From Clostridiales bacterium (GTDB lineage: Bacteria > Bacillota > Clostridia > Oscillospirales > Oscillospiraceae), in the NCBI GenBank assembly GCA_021200895.1, contig JAJQFX010000188.1, positions 1 through 29,207 on the forward strand: 29,207 nt of DNA, in the 5' to 3' direction. Under the pieces are notes generated by a model. The model was not told the origin of the DNA, did no database searches, and was given only the letters and a program-made list of their open reading frames with translations. Below are positions 5,964 through 12,987 of the stretch, piece by piece; position 1 is the stretch's first letter; every line of letters starts with the position of its first letter. The position numbers and the translations under genes are program-made.

Positions 5964-7031
5964 TTACAGGGGGGCATAAGCGGAGCGGAAGCCGATGTTC
6001 GCGTAGGTGTACGTCCGGGTGCCGTAGTGGCCGCTGCTGAAGAACACGCCAGCGTAGGTGGTATTCGTGTAACTCCCGCCGCAGCTGCACATCCGCTCAC
6101 TGGCCTCATTATTGAAGTACAGACGATCACTGTCGTAGCCCGTGTCGCCGTCTTCCGGCAGCAGGGCGTATGCCCGGAGGACTGCCTTTGCTGCGTCGGA
6201 GATGTCGCTGGAGCAGGTTGCTGCACTAATGGCGAAATTGAAGGACGAGCTTGTGGTTGTGACCTCTGTGGCGTAGTAAGCTGTGCTTACGTTGTCCACC
6301 TTGACGGTGCCGTCTGTGGTGCCGGAGCCATCCGGCGTGACCCAGGCACCGGTTTCTGCGTTCAGCGCTTTCCACTCCGAAGAAGAAGCGCTCTGGTCAT
6401 TGTTGAGGTCAGCGCCGTCGTTATCCACCAGGAACTGCAGCTCTCCGTATACGGTGCGGATGGCTCCTGCCCACTCCGAGACGTTGCCGTTCAGATCCCA
6501 GATGCCGTCCGGCTCTCCGTTATGGCTCCAGGTCAGGGGGCCGGTGCCTGTCAGCACATGGTTGATGGCTCCATCCGAGCCGTAGGTAGCAGGGATGGCC
6601 TTGTAGATGGATTCCCGGCTGTCCTTCCCATAGCTATTGTTGCCGTAGGGCATGAAGCTGTTGGCCTTGCACCAGAGGGCGATGCCTGCGTACTCTGCTT
6701 TGGTCATCATGTGCCAGCCGTCGCCCTTTGCCTCGCAGTAGGCTTTGGCGTTCGTCCAGGAGATGCTGGCCTGCGGATCTACGCCGGGTTTGGAGTAGGC
6801 CCTCCCATTCTCCACCACGTTCTGGTACTTGGAAATGTAGATATAGTCCACCACGTTACCGTTGATGATGAACATGGGGTGGTACTCATCGGCTCCGCCC
6901 GTCAAAACCTCCGAGAGCTTGAATTTCGGAATCTTCACCATGACGCTGGGCAGGCCCTTGTCATCGTAGAGCAGCTCATTGCTGGGGCAGAGTGCTTTCA
7001 GTGCGAAACTGGCGACATCGTAATCAGCCAT
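5964..7031 (-). CDS. DGR variable protein, FGE/C-type-lectin fold, 355 aa
   Basis: This is the diversified protein, probably a receptor-binding tip protein of the tail fibre. The C-terminal two thirds look like the formylglycine-generating-enzyme-type C-type-lectin fold used by DGR variable proteins. Visible signs are GWHMMTKAEY at about 105-114, GIWDLNGNVSEW at 176-187 and the closing GFRSAYAPL. Such proteins are often mislabelled SUMF1 or nonheme iron enzymes. VR encodes residues 313-351, rich in Tyr, Ser, Gly and Thr, and only four residues follow (YAPL). It lies downstream of the tail fibre genes and upstream of Avd. The receptor is unknown. Confidence 0.92.
   Translation of the reverse strand: MADYDVASFALKALCPSNELLYDDKGLPSVMVKIPKFKLSEVLTGGADEYHPMFIINGNVVDYIYISKYQNVVENGRAYSKPGVDPQASISWTNAKAYCEAKGDGWHMMTKAEYAGIALWCKANSFMPYGNNSYGKDSRESIYKAIPATYGSDGAINHVLTGTGPLTWSHNGEPDGIWDLNGNVSEWAGAIRTVYGELQFLVDNDGADLNNDQSASSSEWKALNAETGAWVTPDGSGTTDGTVKVDNVSTAYYATEVTTTSSSFNFAISAATCSSDISDAAKAVLRAYALLPEDGDTGYDSDRLYFNNEASERMCSCGGSYTNTTYAGVFFSSGHYGTRTYTYANIGFRSAYAPL
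5979..6096 (-). repeat. DGR variable repeat (VR), 118 bp
   Basis: It matches TR at 104 of 118 positions without gaps. On the coding strand 13 of the 14 differences fall at TR adenines (6 A-to-G, 6 A-to-T, 1 A-to-C). The remaining one is T-to-G at 6088, close to the 5' end. The 23 bases at its 3' end are identical to TR, where the initiation-of-homing site is expected. Confidence 0.95.
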
Positions 7032-7049
7032 TTATATATCCTCTCTTTC

Positions 7050-7358
7050 TTAGTCGATTGCCCAGAGGGTCAGCGTGACGCTGTCCATGTCCAGGGGCTG
7101 TTTGGTTTGGGTTGCCTCTTCGCCGCTGTCCTCCGAAGCGTAAACGGCGGCGGGGATGTCAATCTGGGCGACGTAGCGGATGCCGCTCTTGGCGCTGGTG
7201 GTCAGGTCGCCGTCTGCGTCGTAGCAGATGTCGATCTGCGTGTCGTAGTCCTTTTGCCGTTTGGCCAGGTCTACCGACAGGTCATCGTCAAAGCACACCT
7301 TCGTCCCATTGACTTCGTAGGGGATTTTCTCCCCCTCGTTCTTCTCGATGATGAACAT
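7050..7358 (-). CDS. Hypothetical protein between tail fibre and DGR target, 102 aa
   Basis: The family is not recognised. It is acidic with a beta-strand-like pattern (MFIIEKNEGEKIPYEVNG at the start, SVTLTLWAID at the end). It resembles small proteins that sit beside tail fibre genes in Firmicutes phages. It follows the tail fibre gene after 18 bases and precedes the variable protein gene by 18 bases. A role as fibre chaperone or small tip component is possible from position only. Confidence 0.75.
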   Translation of the reverse strand: MFIIEKNEGEKIPYEVNGTKVCFDDDLSVDLAKRQKDYDTQIDICYDADGDLTTSAKSGIRYVAQIDIPAAVYASEDSGEEATQTKQPLDMDSVTLTLWAID

Positions 7359-7376
7359 AGTGATTCGTCCTTTCGG

Positions 7377-8231
7377 TTAAGATTTATTCATCCCGCCCAC
7401 GACTTCGTAGGCGATGGTGACGCTGGTAGCGCTGCCTGTGCAGGCGATTTTGAAGCCGTTAATCAGCCGGTCGGTGATCTCCACGGTTCCGGGCTGGCCG
7501 CCCTCATACTCCAGCACCTGCGTGTTGACCATGTAGGTGGTGTTCTCTCTCAGGCTATCCAGTGAGACGGTTGTGGGCGAAATCACCGAGGAGCTGAACA
7601 GCGGGAAATCCCTACTGTTGGTCAACGTGACGGTGCCGGTTTCATGTTCTTGGTCGATCAGCTGCATTACCCTCTGCACCACGATCTGAGTGACCAGGGA
7701 GTTGCCATCCGCCTGTTCCTGCAATGCTTCCACGTTTGCCTGCAGCTCGTAGAACTCATCGGCGGGGGCGTATGCGCCGCCGCTGGAGGCGATTGTGACG
7801 CTGTCTGCGTTGGCCACCTCAATCTGGTAGTTGAAGACGATGGTGGAGGGGTAGGTGCCATTGTAGGCGCTCAGGTAGTCTGCGTTTTCCTCATCGGCGC
7901 TGGTGGCGATGGAGTAGAGGATTTCCCCATCGTCCGGGTCTGTGGCGTAGATGCCGACCTCCGTAACCTTGAAGCCTGTGGTCAGGGTTTCATTGCTGAA
8001 AATGAATCTCAGGAGGAGGGTGGATGTGTTTTGCACCGTCTTCTTTGAGATTTCCACAGAGAGTTTCTGCGTTTTCAGCTTCGTCCTGCTGACCAGGCTT
8101 TCGCCGCTGGAGTAGCTGCCGGAGCCGCAGACGGCCCTTGTGATCGTGGGGGTGCATTCCCCGGCTTGCCACTTTGCCAGCAGCGCAAGGCCCTTTGTGG
8201 TCAGAACGCCAGCATTAAATTCTGCTGCCAT
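7377..8231 (-). CDS. Tail-collar-type tail fibre protein, 284 aa
   Basis: It follows gpI, where P2-like phages place the fibre gene. The N-terminus (AAEFNAGVLTTKGLALLAKWQAG) is typical of the phage tail-collar fibre family, which docks the fibre to the baseplate. A beta-rich region and a short helical segment (about 155-200) follow, then a beta-rich end. AAGGAGG lies 6 bases before the ATG. With under 300 residues it is short for a receptor-binding fibre. The DGR variable protein may supply the tip; that is inference. Confidence 0.85.
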   Translation of the reverse strand: MAAEFNAGVLTTKGLALLAKWQAGECTPTITRAVCGSGSYSSGESLVSRTKLKTQKLSVEISKKTVQNTSTLLLRFIFSNETLTTGFKVTEVGIYATDPDDGEILYSIATSADEENADYLSAYNGTYPSTIVFNYQIEVANADSVTIASSGGAYAPADEFYELQANVEALQEQADGNSLVTQIVVQRVMQLIDQEHETGTVTLTNSRDFPLFSSSVISPTTVSLDSLRENTTYMVNTQVLEYEGGQPGTVEITDRLINGFKIACTGSATSVTIAYEVVGGMNKS

Positions 8232-8255
8232 GTGTTACCTCCTTGTGTTTTTATT

Positions 8256-8278
8256 TCTAAACCCTTTCGGGGTTTAGA
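8256..8278 (-). other. Hairpin between gpI and tail fibre genes
   Basis: A 9-bp perfect stem (TCTAAACCC with GGGTTTAGA) has a 5-base loop. The reconstructed gpI stop codon (8274-8276) lies within it, and the fibre ribosome site comes just after. No T-run follows on either strand, so it is not a standard terminator. It could modulate fibre translation or protect mRNA. Confidence 0.5.
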
Positions 8279-9028
8279 CACTGATATAAACTTCGCTGTA
8301 AGGCTCCGCCAGACCGCCGCCGCTAAGTGCTGTAGTGGTTTCGGCTTCAGCCCCCCCAGAACCTGCGAAATGGTCACATCAGACCAGCTCTGAGCCAGCG
8401 CTCCGGCATCCGCTGCAGTTTCCACCGGCTTTTCTTCATCGTTCAGAATCTGCGTGATTGGAACCACGGCGAAGCTCTGAACGAGTGCGCCTGCGACCAG
8501 GGGGACGGCGAGGTATCTGGCAGCGCCGATGTGGCGCAGCCTGGAGCGGGCATTCTTCACCTTTGCGATGATGGTATTGATTTCGGCGATCAGTTCGTCG
8601 ATGTTTTCCGGCAGCGCTGCGTCTATGAACAGGTCGAACTCTCCGGGGATGATTTCACCCTCCGTCTCATCGAAGTCGAACCACTCCACCACCTGGCCGC
8701 CTCCGAAGAGGACGGCGATCATTTCCTCCACGGCGGCGGAGGTTCCGGCCTTGCTGAACCAGGCGAAGGTGCAGCCCTTTATGACATCGACCTTTTCTTC
8801 GATGGTCATGTCCTGTCGGTAGTAGGGGCTGCGAAGCTCCACGGCCAGCACGTCCAGGATGGCCTCCGGCAGCTCATCAATCACCGCCATTGTGCGGGTG
8901 GTGGCGGCGTAGTCCATGATGCGCTGCTTCTCCATCTGGATGGCGTAGGAGAGGGCGATCACCTCCGGGTTATGCCGGAGGCCGTTGGCCAGGAGGTCTG
9001 TAATCTGCCCGTCGTAGAGGTTAGTCAT
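8274..9028 (-). CDS. Baseplate tail protein I (P2 gpI-like), reading frame broken at a G7 run
   Basis: It follows gpJ, with an 8-bp overlap, as in P2-like baseplates, and most of its length looks like tail protein I (DELPEAILDVLAVEL, YYRQDMTIEEKVDVIKG). As written, the frame runs on through a G7 run (8351-8357) to a stop at 8201. That gives a basic tail that covers the next gene's ribosome site and start. One frame back after the run, the protein ends naturally: AEAETTTALSGGGLAEPY, then SEVYISV, with a stop at 8274. I annotate this reconstructed end. The cause may be an indel or a programmed -1 shift on G_GGG_GGG. Confidence 0.8.
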
Positions 9029-10175
9029 CTTCCAGCCCTCCGTAGACGATGTTGATGCTGGAACACTGGGCCACGTCGGTGTCTGCTACCGTGGTGAAGA
9101 CGGGGCTTGTGATTTCCACCCGCTTTGCCCCGGCTGCGACCATCCGTTTGGTCAGCTCCGATGGGTTGATGTCCTTCCCGATCTCCGTGGTTTGCCAGGT
9201 GACGTATTCGCTCACGGCTGCCTCCACCTCTGCCTGGATGGTGGTGGCGCTGGATGCGTCCGACTGATTGATGTAGTAGGTCACATCCACGGTGAAGTTG
9301 TCGATGGTGGGGGTCAGGACGGTCACCAGGTCGGTCAATGGCCGGATGTTGTTGTCCATCAGAAATTCCTCCAGCCCTTCCACGACCTCCGTCTCAGGGA
9401 TGCTCCCATCGGCCATCAGGATGTAGACGTAGACCTGCGGCGGGTCTGGTGAAACCAGCTTGACGGAGCCGATGCCCGTGTTGTAGGTCTTTGTCCAGTA
9501 GATGTAGGCGGCCTCCGAACCGGCCACGCTGTAGCTGGCCGGTGCCAGGTAGATGCGCTCTGCGAAGCTCTCATCATCCTCCAGGTCGGTGCCGCCGCTG
9601 GAGGTGTCGGTATTGGTGACGCTCTCCACGTAGGCCACGGTGTCCACCAGGATGTTGATCTGGCCAGCCACGAAGCCGTTTCCCGTGATTCCGTTTTCGG
9701 TGCATTCCGCCTGGATGTCCACATAGGTGTCGCCGATGGCGACCTCCCCGTACTCCACGGTGGCGAAATAAACCCCGTCGCCGTTGGTCACTCTGGTTCC
9801 CTCTGGAATGCCCACAACGTAGGCTTTGGCCTCCGAAAGGGTGAAGCGGATGGTGACGGTGGCCGGGGACGCTTGCTGTCTGGTAACTCCACGGTTGCCG
9901 CCCAGGTTGTCCAGGAACTCCCCGTAGCTGTACTTCAGGAGGTCTTGCTTCCCGGCTCTGTCTACATATTGCTCCGTCTGGTAGAGGTCAAGGGCCACGG
10001 CGTAGAGCAGGATGCGGATGGGGTCTGCTTGTCCGAGGCTTTTGGTCACCCCGGTAATCTCTTCGTACCTTGCCTCGTAGTTGGTGATCAGCCTCTGCAT
10101 GATTGCGTCCAGACTGTCATTGTCGATGAACGACACGTCCGGCAGGTCGAATACTGAATCCAAAGTGTCAGCCAC
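9021..10175 (-). CDS. Baseplate J-like protein (P2 gpJ), 384 aa
   Basis: It forms wedges of the contractile tail baseplate. The protein shows the family layout: a helical N-terminus (DSLDAIMQRLITNYEARY, DPIRILLYAVALDLY), then a central beta region (PATVTIRFTLSE, GTRVTNGDGVYFATVE). The conserved segment TDLEDDESFAERIYLAPASYSVAGSE follows in two parts, split by variable residues, and a C-terminal domain (VDVTYYINQS) ends the protein. The length is slightly above P2 gpJ. It overlaps both neighbours (gp25-like and gpI) by 8 bases, a sign of coupled translation. Confidence 0.92.
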   Translation of the reverse strand: MADTLDSVFDLPDVSFIDNDSLDAIMQRLITNYEARYEEITGVTKSLGQADPIRILLYAVALDLYQTEQYVDRAGKQDLLKYSYGEFLDNLGGNRGVTRQQASPATVTIRFTLSEAKAYVVGIPEGTRVTNGDGVYFATVEYGEVAIGDTYVDIQAECTENGITGNGFVAGQINILVDTVAYVESVTNTDTSSGGTDLEDDESFAERIYLAPASYSVAGSEAAYIYWTKTYNTGIGSVKLVSPDPPQVYVYILMADGSIPETEVVEGLEEFLMDNNIRPLTDLVTVLTPTIDNFTVDVTYYINQSDASSATTIQAEVEAAVSEYVTWQTTEIGKDINPSELTKRMVAAGAKRVEITSPVFTTVADTDVAQCSSINIVYGGLEDD

Positions 10176-10464
10176 TGCTGCACACCACCTTTACTGTGAT
10201 TTTGCCGTCTGCTGTTGCCTCCGAGGTGACCTCGCTGACGGTGACACGAGGCTCGTATATGGCGGCCTTGCTCATGATCTCCACCGCCAGTGCGTTCTGG
10301 GCGGCGGGGAGTGGCCGTCCCAGGAATGAGTTGTCGATGCCGAAATCCCGGCAGAGGGGCGCTGTCCCCGCTGGTGTCAGGATCAGGGTGCGGAGGCATC
10401 GGGCGATGTCTTCCTGTTCCTCCAGGTCTTCTTTGAATGTGATTTCCAGGTCTGAAAGCTCCAC
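10168..10464 (-). CDS. Baseplate wedge protein gp25/gpW-like, 98 aa
   Basis: The protein has the lysozyme-related GPW/gp25 fold signature: DIARCLRTLILTPAGTAPL, then FGIDNSFLGRP, and an AxxEI...A region with a beta end. It joins the baseplate wedge in contractile tails, and its length is usual for the family. It lies directly before gpJ with an 8-bp overlap, matching the P2 W-J-I order. Confidence 0.9.
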   Translation of the reverse strand: MELSDLEITFKEDLEEQEDIARCLRTLILTPAGTAPLCRDFGIDNSFLGRPLPAAQNALAVEIMSKAAIYEPRVTVSEVTSEATADGKITVKVVCSSG

Positions 10465-10477
10465 GGTGCCACCCCCT

Positions 10478-10873
10478 TTATAGATATTCTTCCATCGTGA
10501 CGGTGACTTTCGCCCTGACCAGCTCCCCTTTGTTGAACATGACTTGCCATGTTTCGCTGGTCGAGGTGATCCGCCAGTAGTTCTTCCCGACCTGCTTCCC
10601 GCCGATGACCAATTTCTGAACGGTGCCGTTCTCCACGCAGGTGGCGATCAGGTCGAGCATCGTCCGGGGGCGCACCCCGTACATGGCATCCAGGGTCAGG
10701 TCGAAGGTTATTTTCTGCAGCGCCGGACGGAGGAACTCCGTCTGGTCTTTCAGGCCGATCCGGCTGTGGGTGGCCCAGTCCGCCGAGACGGAGCGGGCCA
10801 GGTTGGCCGGGGTCAAGATGCGGGAATCGCTTGTCTCAAAGACCAGCGTGGTTCCCCAGTTTCCGATTGCCAT
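10478..10873 (-). CDS. Tail protein gpU-like, 131 aa
   Basis: The N-terminal half (MAIGNWGTTLVFETSD and TEFLRPALQKITFDLTL) matches the P2 gpU family of small tail proteins, thought to act in tail completion or baseplate hub assembly. The length is usual. It lies between gpV- and gp25-like genes. P2 has U beside X/D instead, so the order is slightly rearranged. Confidence 0.85.
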   Translation of the reverse strand: MAIGNWGTTLVFETSDSRILTPANLARSVSADWATHSRIGLKDQTEFLRPALQKITFDLTLDAMYGVRPRTMLDLIATCVENGTVQKLVIGGKQVGKNYWRITSTSETWQVMFNKGELVRAKVTVTMEEYL

Positions 10874-10884
10874 AGGCCACCCCC

Positions 10885-11415
10885 TTAAATCCCAGCGGCA
10901 TCCAGCCTTGCCTTGATGTCGCTGATTTCCTTTTCGATGCTGCTGATTTCCTTCTTCACGTCGCTGACATCATCCTGGAGAGTGACCACGGCGTTGGCCA
11001 GGTCGTTCAGTTGGTCGATGGCATCCTGTATCTGCTGGAGGGTCAGCTCTACACCGTCTGAATATGCCTCAAATGTGAGATGCCCCGCCCGGAGCCGCAG
11101 AATGCCGGTGGTGTCCGAATAGGTAATGACCGCCTTGTTTTTGGTGTTGGACATTTCCTTACGGTAAATCCCGGAGCCGCCTGTGTAGGGGCGGTTGCTG
11201 CTGTTCCAGACGGGGCCGAGGATTATTGCCGAGGAGGTGCCGTTGGAGAGGTGGGCGACCAGCACCTGATCACCGATTTTGGGCATCCAGTATTCCCACG
11301 CTAAAAAGGCAAACTCAGCCGATGTGCTGCTGCCCTTGTCTTCGTAGGTAACCCTGGCCGTCCCGTTGGCGTAGTTGATGCTGGAGACCTTGCCAATGCG
11401 GATTATGTTTTCCAT
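10885..11415 (-). CDS. Baseplate spike assembly protein gpV-like, 176 aa
   Basis: This is the trimeric spike/puncturing protein of the contractile tail. The N-terminus (IRIGKVSSINYANGTARVTYED) and middle (KIGDQVLVAHLSNGTSSAIILG) form the OB fold of the gpV family. A beta-strand region and a C-terminal coiled coil (about 125-172, LQQIQDAIDQL onwards) follow. P2 gpV ends in a beta-helix with a metal-binding tip; here the coiled coil takes its place and no HxH tip motif is seen. It directly follows gpD. Confidence 0.88.
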   Translation of the reverse strand: MENIIRIGKVSSINYANGTARVTYEDKGSSTSAEFAFLAWEYWMPKIGDQVLVAHLSNGTSSAIILGPVWNSSNRPYTGGSGIYRKEMSNTKNKAVITYSDTTGILRLRAGHLTFEAYSDGVELTLQQIQDAIDQLNDLANAVVTLQDDVSDVKKEISSIEKEISDIKARLDAAGI

Positions 11416-11427
11416 GTGGCCGCCTCC

Positions 11428-12751
11428 TTAGTTCGGGTTAATCCATGAGCCGGGGACGGTCTTCGATGTTGAAAGGTTGAGCATCCCCTGGGATATGTTG
11501 TAGATGTAATATGTGCCTGGGCGGCGGACGCCTGTTGGATGTCCGCCTGTGGCCGCCCCGGCCAGCGCCTCTGCAGCCGTGTAGTAGCCCTTCTTTGTGA
11601 CGGTCAGCTTGTAGGTTCCGCCCTTGACCGGGGTGGAGCTGCTGGAGGAAGAGCTGCTGCTACTGCTGGAACTGCTGCTGGAGCTGCTGGTGGATGTGGA
11701 TTCCGTGCTGGTGCTGGATTCCTCTGCTACGGTGGTCGAGTAGGACGTGGCCTTTGTGAAGCGGGTTTCCACTTTCCGAAGGGTCAGCGTCATCTTGTAG
11801 CCGCTGCCTATGCTGTGATCCACCTGTTCCACGTAATACTTCCCGTTCAGTTTGCCGAGGCCGGTGATCTGGACGCACGAGGTGGCGATGATCTTGCGGT
11901 TTGCCCGGAGGGTGATTGTCATGGTGGTGGTGGATTTATTGGCGTTATTCAGGGCGGCCAGGGCGATCTTCGTAGCCTCCGTCAGATTGCTTGCGGCCTC
12001 ACTGCAGGTGTAAATCCTGCTACCGCTTCCCGCCTTGACGGTGAAGGTCAGATTCTTGTCGCTGTTGGTGTACTCATACTTGACGCCGGTGTAGGTTCCG
12101 GCCAGGGTGGTGTTCCAGCTCCAGCCGGGGTCGAAGTCTTTTTCCGAGAGCGTGGCCACTACGCTCTTGTTCTCGTAGGTGGCCTCATTGAAAATCACAA
12201 TCTTGTCATTGTAAATTTTCAGGGCGAGGCCGTATTTGGTGACCAGATCATTCAGGAAGCTGCAGTCATCGGTGTCGTTCTGTTCGACGGTTTCGATGGA
12301 GATTGCGCTTGCTTCGTAGTAAAGGGTCACCCCGGCTCTGCTGGCCACCTTCTTTGCGATCTCTTTGATGGTGGTGGATTCGTAGGTGTAGGTGCGCTTC
12401 GTTGACTTGAAGCTGCTGGTGGCCGGAATGGCCACACCCTCCAGGGAGAGCCGGATGGGGTTGCCGCTCACGCTGAAATCGTCCAGCGTAAAGGCCCCCG
12501 CAGGAGAAGGCCAGGGTCTTCCCCTGCGTGTCCCAGTTTTCTGTTCGGATGGTGGGTTTCAGGCGATCCCCCTTTTGGGGGAACCAGCCGTTGATCCACT
12601 TCCTGTCCCGGTCATTGATTTCGATGGAGATGCTATCGCTGGAGCCGGAGGAAACGTCCGAATACTTGAATGACGCCAGGTAGGGTGCAATCTGAACCGT
12701 GGCGTTCTTCCCGTTATAGAGCAGCGCCACTGTGGCCTTGCGTGGGTTCAT
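11428..12751 (-). CDS. Baseplate hub protein gpD-like, reading frame broken at a G5 run
   Basis: The hub carries the spike at the base of the tail tube. The first part (NPRKATVALLYNGKNATVQI, SDSISIEINDRDRKW) and the second (TFKSTKRTYTY-type region, DDCSFLNDLVTKYGLALKIY) are halves of one late-control-D/hub protein. They sit in different frames. At the C5 run 12495-12499 (G5 on the coding strand), removing one G restores LAFSCGAFTLDDFSVSGNPI. That gives one 440-residue protein. Near the C-terminus an 18-Ser tract (11635-11688) links to a final domain with GTYYIYNISQGMLNL. It sits between gpX and gpV as expected. Confidence 0.85.
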
Positions 12752-12975
12752 TCTTCATCGTCCTTTCTCCAATCCGGCAGGTCTTCATCGTAGGTTTCAT
12801 CTTCGTCGATGTCCGGGGCTGTGACTTCGATTCCATTGGGGAACACCTGGTAGTCCAGCAGCAGGATGTTGGCTCTGGCCTCCATCAGCGTCTGGGCTTT
12901 CAGCTCATCGCCGTAGACGGCGTAGGCTATGCTGTCCCAGGTGTCTCCCTGGACGGTTGTGTAGATTGTTGCCAT
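12748..12975 (-). CDS. Tail protein X (gpX, LysM-like), 75 aa
   Basis: The first 55 residues (TTVQGDTWDSIAYAVYGDE, then a helix and FPNGIEVTAPDI) follow the LysM-like gpX family of P2 and Mu tails. The tail is very acidic (DEDETYDEDLPDWRKDDEE). It overlaps the start of gpD by four bases and follows the tape measure gene after 12 bases. Confidence 0.9.
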   Translation of the reverse strand: MATIYTTVQGDTWDSIAYAVYGDELKAQTLMEARANILLLDYQVFPNGIEVTAPDIDEDETYDEDLPDWRKDDEE

Positions 12976-12987
12976 GCGGTGCCTCCC

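Noticed and set aside
6027..7565. 512-residue open frame on the plus strand
   Set aside because: It lies antisense to the variable protein and its neighbours, has no ribosome site and a biased composition. Similar long antisense frames at 18395-19768 and 22569-23684 come from GC-rich third codon positions.
8256..8278. Intrinsic terminator between gpI and the tail fibre
   Set aside because: The stem is good but no T-run follows on either strand, and the fibre gene must be expressed downstream.
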